From Patescibacteria group bacterium (lineage in GTDB: Bacteria > Patescibacteriota > WWE3 > UBA101185 > UBA10185): a DNA stretch of 9,506 nt. Under the pieces are notes generated by a model. The model ran no database searches, was not told where the DNA came from, and saw nothing but the letters and a program-made list of their open reading frames with translations. The DNA is taken from positions 1-9,506 of the forward strand of contig JAKLGS010000025.1 in assembly GCA_022710505.1 (NCBI GenBank). The letters are read 5' to 3'. Positions 1 to 6,058 of the stretch are shown here, piece after piece. Each line of letters begins with the position of its first letter. Within the stretch, counting starts at the first letter, position 1. The position numbers were made by a program, and so were the translations under genes.

Positions 1-16
1 ATTTAAAAGATCAAAG

Positions 17-337
17 CTAAAAAGTAACTACCTTATCGCTTTCCTTGATGATTTCGTACATGTCCTTCATTGTATTGATAGGACACATCTCGGAGCCTTC
101 CTGGTTGCGGGACTTAATACAAGTACCACAAGCAAGGATTCTACCCCCAGATTGAATGAATTTTTCGGCTTGTTCAATAGTGTTGAATTTATCCGTACTT
201 ATATTTTGGTATTCAACACCCTTGCCAGTTAGAAATACTTTAACTTCATCCTTTTGACCAAGGCAGAAATTAGCATAGCGAAATGCATTCCAAGAGGTCT
301 CTGCGTCATTACTCGAAATAATAACTCCTATTTTCAT
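17..337 (-). CDS. DsrE family protein (sulfur-relay type)
   Basis: This is a 106-aa cytosolic protein of the DsrE/DsrF/TusD-like fold. The N-terminus MKIGVIISSND is the first beta strand and loop of that fold. A conserved CGTC motif (Cys70 and Cys73, in ILACGTCIKSR, residues 67-77) lies on the usual cysteine loop, and Cys85 follows. Members of the family carry persulfide sulfur or assist sulfur transfer; the exact partner here cannot be read from the sequence. The ATG at 337 is supported by a GGAG site 6 nt upstream (347-344), and the length is normal for single-domain members. The start overlaps the stop of the upstream hydrolase remnant (ATGA), so the two were probably an operon before the island arrived. 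No promoter of its own is visible, so it may now depend on read-through from the defence operon. It has no evident defence role and probably belongs to the flanking genome. Confidence 0.85.
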   Translation of the reverse strand: MKIGVIISSNDAETSWNAFRYANFCLGQKDEVKVFLTGKGVEYQNISTDKFNTIEQAEKFIQSGGRILACGTCIKSRNQEGSEMCPINTMKDMYEIIKESDKVVTF

Positions 338-666
338 GGCTTGCTCCAGATGTCCTTTACTTCTTCAAATAATTCGGGATTATCAAAGTCGGCGGGAAGA
401 ACATCTCGCTGCGGCTTGCCAAAAAGATAATCGCCTTCCTTGTAAAACCCCGCTGCTATCAATTCAGAGCAAATGAATCTTTTATTACTGCTGAATAATC
501 TATGCAGAATTAACCCAATTTTACCACAAATAATTGACAAAGGAAACCAAAAGAACTGTAAGGCATTAGGTATTTTGTCCCAGAAATTATAAGCGTCACC
601 TAGTTTAAAAAAACTGCCGACCTCTCTCAAGCCAACAAAGAATGAATAGCTTCGTTCCCAAACCAA
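334..666 (-). pseudogene. C-terminal fragment of a YiiX-like papain-fold (NlpC/P60-superfamily) hydrolase
   Basis: The open frame of 110 codons resembles the C-terminal half of YiiX/YebB-type permuted papain-fold hydrolases. It keeps the catalytic-cysteine segment FICSELIAAGFYKEG (Cys66), a hydrophobic stretch at about residues 37-57, and the VLPADFDN loop (89-96) that normally follows. These enzymes are circularly permuted, with the catalytic His ahead of the Cys. That His region, roughly the first half of the usual 170-200 aa, is missing. The frame is closed upstream by TAG at 669-667. The only early starts are TTG codons at 666 and 630 with no ribosome site, and the first 13 codons overlap the 3' end of the helicase gene. 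I read it as a gene whose 5' half was lost when the defence genes arrived. A short expressed peptide coupled to helicase translation is possible but could not have the normal active site. It ends in an ATGA overlap with DsrE. Confidence 0.65.
344..347 (-). promoter_or_regulatory. Ribosome binding site of the DsrE gene
   Basis: On the minus strand GGAG lies 6 nt before the ATG at 337, inside the 3' end of the hydrolase remnant. It fixes the DsrE start and shows the gene can be translated independently of the truncated upstream frame. Confidence 0.6.
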
Positions 667-2372
667 CTAATAAGGGTATTCAAAGCTTTGCTGGTTAACT
701 TTTGGGTAAACAGCAGGGCAAGGCGCTTTTTGGGACGAGAACAAGTAACATAAAACAGATTTCGGTTTCTTTCAAAAGTTTCCATTTTATTCGCGGGTAT
801 ACTTCGTAAATCCCCAGCCCATTCGAGTAATTGATTAAAGTTATATTGATTCCACCCTCTTCCTACAACCACTAGCACGTTTTCAAACTCAGCGCCTTTG
901 ACACCATGTTTAGTTTCAAAAGGTGTATATCCGTTAATAAAATTGGATAGGGAGATTACTTCTTTATATGGGACTTTTCTTAGTTCGCGCAACCTTGTAA
1001 TAGAAGAGGGCTCTTCATCATTTGGGGTTTGCCACAACTGTTCAAGTTCTTGCCCCCTACGCTGAACGGACTCCGTTAAACGAGGCCGGTTTGTATGTTT
1101 TAGGTAATCAAGTACCGCACCAATAGTATCTGTAGAACGAAGTTCTAATAGTTTGTCCATATCTTTTACCCAGCTCTCCTTATCAGAATACGAGTGGATA
1201 GCAGGGGTATGGCCGCCTAGAGCCGCGAACATCTCACCGAAGCGTTTATTTGAGTACGCAATGCAAACAGGCTCTAGAGTGTCAACAAAAAAAGCGATGT
1301 GAGAATCTTCTTTTTTGATAAATGATTCGTTGTACGGAAATACATCGGCAAGATTTTTGTACCCTTGCTCTGTAGCTAAGACCTTGTGAGTTAACATAAG
1401 AATCTTAGTATTTTCCGGTAAAAAATCCCATCCCTCTGATTCCAAACGTACTTTAAGAGCAGTAAAGTAAGTACCAGCAACTTCTGCGGGTAAATCGTCA
1501 GCCCAGTGTTGTCCAGTAAGCCGTGTTCCTATCCAGTCATTGGTGTGATAAACAGCTACAGTGCCTTCGGCATTTTGGTCCTTGAAATGCTGGGGAAGTT
1601 CTGGCCGCATGCGATTTAGCATTTTAACTATTACTGGTGCCGACCGGAAATTAGATTCCTTACCAATGATATCGAGAGCCGAATGTTCAATTTTACCACA
1701 CCCTGTTCCATAAATTTTCTGCCAATGATCGCCAAAAAATCCAATAAGCGGGCCAATACCAGTATCGAGAAAGTATGTTTTTAAAGCTGGGACAATTAAT
1801 TTATCTGTATCTTGGTATTCATCAATAAAAATAATTGGGAACCGCGTAACAAGCAATGTGCGAAATTTACTAAACTCCATAAGTTTTACAAACAAAACTA
1901 AAACGTCATTGTGCCCCAATGATACGTGGAATTCGTCTATTGAGCGATAGCCAAACTCATCATAGTCGATTTTTTGTTTCGCGATTTCCTTTCCGAATTC
2001 CTTTAGCCTTTCAGACCAACTTTCGATATTTGGTATCTCTTTTCTTAAATGACTTTGAAAATCTTTAATTATTGCCCAGCAAAATGAATGAATAGTTGAG
2101 GAATGAATGGCTGGATGACGGTCAATTCTAGATGCGATTTCATCACTTGCAACATTAGTATAGCTAATACACGCTACGCGCTGATGTTTTCGTAACAGGT
2201 CTGATCCTCTTTTTTCAATCAAATAGACAAGAGCTTGTATAAGTGAGTATGTTTTACCTGCTCCTGCGCCTGCTTCAAGCCGAAAACTTTTTCCCGCATC
2301 AATACAAGCAAACATTTGCTTAAGAGCTTTTTCGGCGGCTTGTTCAGCTGGGTTTAATACGCTGTCAGGCAT
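627..2372 (-). CDS. gajB: Gabija GajB-like UvrD/PcrA-family helicase
   Basis: This 581-aa superfamily 1 helicase carries a full motif set: motif I AGAGAGKT (34-41), Ia CISYTN (68-73), Ib STIHSFCW (92-99), II FIDEYQD (182-188), III GDHWQKIYG (214-222), NFRS (241-244), V HGVKGAEFENVLVV (489-502) and VI LFYVTCSRPKKR (539-550). The form of motifs III and VI is typical of the UvrD-like proteins paired with OLD nucleases. In Gabija, GajB partners GajA in one complex, is activated by DNA ends and hydrolyses nucleotides. It is larger than the 494-aa GajB of Bacillus cereus VD045. The ATG at 2372 overlaps the end of gajA by 8 nt, with AGGA (2384-2381) 8 nt upstream, so translation is probably coupled. 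The C-terminus (ISWFGNE) looks native, so the gene seems complete although its 3' end abuts the hydrolase remnant. Alternative: a partner helicase of another OLD-type system. Confidence 0.85.
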   Translation of the reverse strand: MPDSVLNPAEQAAEKALKQMFACIDAGKSFRLEAGAGAGKTYSLIQALVYLIEKRGSDLLRKHQRVACISYTNVASDEIASRIDRHPAIHSSTIHSFCWAIIKDFQSHLRKEIPNIESWSERLKEFGKEIAKQKIDYDEFGYRSIDEFHVSLGHNDVLVLFVKLMEFSKFRTLLVTRFPIIFIDEYQDTDKLIVPALKTYFLDTGIGPLIGFFGDHWQKIYGTGCGKIEHSALDIIGKESNFRSAPVIVKMLNRMRPELPQHFKDQNAEGTVAVYHTNDWIGTRLTGQHWADDLPAEVAGTYFTALKVRLESEGWDFLPENTKILMLTHKVLATEQGYKNLADVFPYNESFIKKEDSHIAFFVDTLEPVCIAYSNKRFGEMFAALGGHTPAIHSYSDKESWVKDMDKLLELRSTDTIGAVLDYLKHTNRPRLTESVQRRGQELEQLWQTPNDEEPSSITRLRELRKVPYKEVISLSNFINGYTPFETKHGVKGAEFENVLVVVGRGWNQYNFNQLLEWAGDLRSIPANKMETFERNRNLFYVTCSRPKKRLALLFTQKLTSKALNTLISWFGNEAIHSLLA

Positions 2373-4449
2373 GCTGCTCTTCCTGTTGAGAAGAACTTAC
2401 GACCTTTGCTGCGACGTTACAAGCAGGAGATGGCACCGCAGGCGCGACAGAAGGAGACCGTAACCCTTCCCTCAACCATCTAAGTCCTTCAGCAATGTAG
2501 TGTGGCACAACCCATTCAGTTTTGTAGATCGCATGTTCCAATGCAAAATCAGATTTTTTTGTACTGCTTTCACCATTATTCCATGCTTCTGCTTCTCTTT
2601 CTTTTTCTGTAGTTCCTGACAATATAAATAAACTCGGGTTCGCCAAGATAAATGCATCTTCAAAACTCCGCCCGCAAGCTGCGTCTTTTTTCTCCGGTAC
2701 TTGATAAGCTATACGTCGGATATTGGAAGTTCTTTCTTCTCCGGATTTCTTGATGAGTTCTGCGGGAGCTATATCTGAATTTTTAAACCATTCCTTAATG
2801 CACCCATTGCTAGTGTGGGTACCTTCGGATACCAAACACTTAATATATTTATTATCAGCATTACTTTTTGTGGAATCCAAATCGGTAATAAGAAGGGTGC
2901 GTAATTCAAGAAACTCTAGGAGATTAAAAAAACGATGAGCATAAGCGCCCCCAACTTCTACAACCGAAATATATTGACTTGATAATTTAAGACCTCCGGA
3001 TTGGTCTTTGTCTATCTTTTCGATCATTTTAGGTAGCAATAGGCGTTCAGTGGTCCCCTCGATTAAAATGGCTTTGTCGGCAAACAATAAATCACACCGA
3101 GTCAAGGTCATATACTTGTGCAAAAATTCTTGATCTTCTTTTGGGGTACCGCCAAGACCTTTGCGTAAATCTTTTATCTGCGTAGATCGGAAATTAGCAG
3201 CATGCTCATCAGAGGTAGCGAGAAAATAACGCATAGATTCAAAAGAGGCCCTGTTCGCAACATGCGACGAGTGCGTTGTTACAACAAATTGAACCGGCCA
3301 TGGGATTCCATTATTAAACTTTTTAGCGAAGATATCGGCAATATCATTTAGCTTGCTGATAAAAACCTCTTGCATTTGCGGGTGCAAATGCACTTCTGGC
3401 TCCTCAATAAACACAAGATGTATGCCTGATGCGGCTGGCATTGCCACGAAAGATTTGAAGAATTCCAATAATTTAAGTAAAATAAAAATAAGATTGCGCA
3501 CGCCTAACCCATTATATGCCTCCGGGAGATTAATTCCATTGACTCCGGCATAATGAACTTTAGTATGATTTGTTAAAAGACGTTGAACATCTAGCGTCGT
3601 CTCTGTAAGCAAATGGGGGTCGCTTAGGCCGGGGTACCCAAATAACTCAAACGCTGGTAGTAGATCCTCTAATTGTTTATTAAAACCATCATCAATGCCT
3701 TTTTGTATGCCTTTAACCGAATCCTCTAATCTTTTAGCAACATCGCGATCTGTGGAACTTGCAGAATCAGACATTGCGGTTTCTAGCAAGGTTTCGAGCA
3801 CCTTACCAAGTACATCCCTATCTTTATCTGTTATATCATCTAAGCCGCGCTGGGCATTAATGAATCCGCTCTGCATTAATGCCCGAAGGTTTGGCCAATC
3901 CATAGATTTTTGGTTTGTCGGATCGGTAGGGTCTTCGGCTAAAAGCTGCGTTGAATAATGCGCTGAAAGCCGTTCTTTGATTATACGAAAAAAGTCCGCC
4001 TTTGATAGACCCCTAGAATCTTGCATATCTTGGAAGAAAGAATCAATCTCTCCGTCTTTTAGTTGATAACGCATAACGACTAAAGTTTCCGTACAATCCG
4101 GATTCAAATCAATTATAAAATCACTAAGCGGGCCAAGGACTGAATCTTTTTTATCATAGCTAATAGTTAATTTAACTTCGATTGTCGGAAGAGCGGCTCT
4201 GACTTTCTCCTCTTCGCAACCTTCGGTTTTGAAAACAAATGCTTTCCAAAACTGTTCATGCGTTGATAAAGAAAAATCCTCTAAGCGAAATTTAGGCGTG
4301 GATTCTGACAATAATCTTCGAAATAATTCGGTTAGAGAGGTTTTTCCGCTGTTATTACGTCCAACTATAACAGTAGTCCGTTCTTCTAAAAATACATCAA
4401 CTTTCTCGAGTAAACGAAAATTGTTTACTTCGATTTTATGACAATACAT
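2365..4449 (-). CDS. gajA: Gabija GajA-like OLD-family ATPase/TOPRIM endonuclease
   Basis: This is a 694-aa OLD nuclease. The N-terminal ABC-type ATPase has Walker A GRNNSGKTS (30-38), a signature-like YNGLGVRN (312-319), Walker B LVFIEEPEVHLHP (345-357, acidic pair 349/350) and the H-loop VVTTHSSHV (389-397). The TOPRIM domain follows, with ILIEGTTERLLLP (461-473, Glu464 and Glu468) and LLITDLDS (519-526, Asp523 and Asp525). GRSFEDAF (593-600) and a VPHYIAEGLRWL element (648-659) complete it. All metal-binding acids are present. Known GajA nicks DNA and is inhibited by nucleotides until phage replication depletes them; this is family knowledge. It is longer than the 578-aa founding GajA. Residues 662-694 form an Ala/Pro/Ser/Gln-rich tail that looks unstructured. 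The ATG at 4449 has GAGGT 7 nt upstream, inside the methyltransferase gene, whose end it overlaps by 14 nt. The helicase gene follows with an 8-nt overlap. Confidence 0.88.
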   Translation of the reverse strand: MYCHKIEVNNFRLLEKVDVFLEERTTVIVGRNNSGKTSLTELFRRLLSESTPKFRLEDFSLSTHEQFWKAFVFKTEGCEEEKVRAALPTIEVKLTISYDKKDSVLGPLSDFIIDLNPDCTETLVVMRYQLKDGEIDSFFQDMQDSRGLSKADFFRIIKERLSAHYSTQLLAEDPTDPTNQKSMDWPNLRALMQSGFINAQRGLDDITDKDRDVLGKVLETLLETAMSDSASSTDRDVAKRLEDSVKGIQKGIDDGFNKQLEDLLPAFELFGYPGLSDPHLLTETTLDVQRLLTNHTKVHYAGVNGINLPEAYNGLGVRNLIFILLKLLEFFKSFVAMPAASGIHLVFIEEPEVHLHPQMQEVFISKLNDIADIFAKKFNNGIPWPVQFVVTTHSSHVANRASFESMRYFLATSDEHAANFRSTQIKDLRKGLGGTPKEDQEFLHKYMTLTRCDLLFADKAILIEGTTERLLLPKMIEKIDKDQSGGLKLSSQYISVVEVGGAYAHRFFNLLEFLELRTLLITDLDSTKSNADNKYIKCLVSEGTHTSNGCIKEWFKNSDIAPAELIKKSGEERTSNIRRIAYQVPEKKDAACGRSFEDAFILANPSLFILSGTTEKEREAEAWNNGESSTKKSDFALEHAIYKTEWVVPHYIAEGLRWLREGLRSPSVAPAVPSPACNVAAKVVSSSQQEEQHA

Positions 4450-6058
4450 TGGATTTACCTCGGCTAAGTCGTCTATGTAAGAGTTTCTTCCAAATATTTT
4501 TCATTAACTGTATTTCTGAGTATGAAAATCCGTAATTTGACTTCAAAATCTCCTTGTCCGTAATTCTTAGAATTTCTGTAATTGATATTTCTTTTCTAAT
4601 CATTTCATCGATTTGATCCAGCAAACAACAGTTCGTCGAGTTATATGGTAAAATAATTTCCTCAACTTCATTGGGCATAAGTTCTAGAACTCCCCCGCCA
4701 TGGCTTCTCCCGCATATTTCTGAGAAAGCTAAAGACAAAGAATTATAATAACTCGCTGTAAATGACTTAATATTTACATTCGAATTTATTGAAATTCTAT
4801 GCATAGTATCAGTTGTATATGCCCCTGCCTTATTGATGATAAGCTTAGGATATAAATTGTTTCGCCGGATAAATAAAGCGTCTGAAATTCGGAGAGAAGG
4901 AACTATTTGCCATTCATCTCTAATCCCACATTTATATCCTTTGTGAATTTTCTCTATTTCACCGAGCTTTAAATATTCCCTTACTCCGATATCACCATTT
5001 AATTCAGAAATTCTTGGGAATACTAATAAATGCGTCCTAGCTTCATTTTTCCTATTATGATTCCAATCATCTTTAGTAAAAACTACGCTGGGTACTTGAA
5101 CACTACGTCCAACTAATGGCCTCGCAAATTTATCTAAATTATATCGACGAATAGTGGACAAGGGAACAGTGAAAAAAGAATTGGAACCCGTAGTTATCCC
5201 CACTTCCACTTTTGCATACTTACCAAGCTTAGGCACCAAAGCTTCCTTTTGTATAGATTCAAGAAAGTCTATCTCTTTTTGATCTAAGAAATAAAACGTC
5301 CATTTGTTAGACTTAAAATCAATGTTTTTATGCGGACTCTTTATCGTAATTATATCTAATTTCTCCAATGCATACGCATCTTGCACCTCTATATGATCAA
5401 TGAGATGTGTCTGAGTATTATTCTTTTCACATAATAATAAAACGACTTCCTGTTGAATATCTGGAAAAACTAATTTTTTAAATGAAACGATACAAATTTT
5501 ATTATAAAATTTAGACAGAAATTCTCTTAAAGTTTGGGCATAGGAAACTTGCAGAATCTCAGCAGGAATAACAAATCCAATTTTCCCATAATTTTTTAGA
5601 AGCAAACTTGATCCAACTATAAAAGACACCCAAGCATTAGTTAATTTTGAATATTTTAACTTTGCCTTAATAAAAATCTCGCCTGCTTTTTGTCTTTGCA
5701 CTTTATTAAAAAATTGAAACCTAATATATGGAGGATTACCAACAATAAGATCAAACTGTTTTTTTGTTTCTATGCAAAATGTGTGGAAATCATCGTTAAT
5801 GACCTCAATTTTATCTAAATCGAGTTTGCTCGCTTTCCTTGCTTCTTTTTTGTTAATCTCAATAGCTGTTATAGTCTTATACTTATACTGTCCTTTTTTT
5901 ATCCCTTCTAAAAAAACTCCATCACCACAACTTGGTTCTAAAATATCAACTTCCTTATTACCATTAAAAGCCCATTTTAGAATAAACGAGACTATTGCCT
6001 CGGGAGTATAATATGCCCCTCTTAATTTTTCTTTTGAGGTATCTTTAATTAGCTTCAT
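4436..6058 (-). CDS. N6-adenine DNA methyltransferase of an Eco57I-like type IIG system (M subunit)
   Basis: This 540-aa class I SAM-dependent methyltransferase has the amino (gamma) motif order: motif X RGAYYTPEAIV (13-23), SAM-binding motif I ILEPSCGDGVFL (39-50), motif II AIEIN (65-69), catalytic motif IV DLIVGNPPYIRF (103-114, NPPY 108-111) and GFVIPAEIL (161-169). A C-terminal target-recognition region contains VGITTGSNSFF (287-297) and GGGVLELMPNEVEEI (454-468). NPPY indicates N6-adenine methylation. Size and pairing match the separate methyltransferase of Eco57I-type systems (M.Eco57I is about 540 aa), which protects host DNA beside a bifunctional restriction protein. The ATG at 6058 overlaps the upstream gene by 14 nt; no clear Shine-Dalgarno is visible, suggesting coupled translation. 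The 3' end overlaps gajA by 14 nt. Base composition is strongly AT-rich, like the gene before it. The recognition sequence cannot be deduced. Confidence 0.88.
   Translation of the reverse strand: MKLIKDTSKEKLRGAYYTPEAIVSFILKWAFNGNKEVDILEPSCGDGVFLEGIKKGQYKYKTITAIEINKKEARKASKLDLDKIEVINDDFHTFCIETKKQFDLIVGNPPYIRFQFFNKVQRQKAGEIFIKAKLKYSKLTNAWVSFIVGSSLLLKNYGKIGFVIPAEILQVSYAQTLREFLSKFYNKICIVSFKKLVFPDIQQEVVLLLCEKNNTQTHLIDHIEVQDAYALEKLDIITIKSPHKNIDFKSNKWTFYFLDQKEIDFLESIQKEALVPKLGKYAKVEVGITTGSNSFFTVPLSTIRRYNLDKFARPLVGRSVQVPSVVFTKDDWNHNRKNEARTHLLVFPRISELNGDIGVREYLKLGEIEKIHKGYKCGIRDEWQIVPSLRISDALFIRRNNLYPKLIINKAGAYTTDTMHRISINSNVNIKSFTASYYNSLSLAFSEICGRSHGGGVLELMPNEVEEIILPYNSTNCCLLDQIDEMIRKEISITEILRITDKEILKSNYGFSYSEIQLMKNIWKKLLHRRLSRGKSNVLS
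4457..4461 (-). promoter_or_regulatory. Ribosome binding site of gajA inside the methyltransferase gene
   Basis: GAGGT lies 7 nt before the gajA ATG and within the last codons of the upstream methyltransferase. It fixes the gajA start and means the Gabija genes are translated from the restriction-modification mRNA. The methyltransferase start at 6058 has no comparable site and probably relies on coupling to the upstream gene. Confidence 0.65.

Noticed and set aside
659..666. TTGGTTTG occurs at the end of gajB (666-659) and at the extreme right edge of the window (9506-9499), a possible target-site duplication.
   Set aside because: The left copy encodes part of a native-looking GajB C-terminus (SWFG). 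Eight bases is short for AT-rich DNA, and the right copy cannot be extended beyond the window.
2472..4441. Several open frames of 60-90 codons on either strand inside gajA.
   Set aside because: They are shadows of the long gajA frame, which has complete catalytic motifs. They show no recognisable domains.
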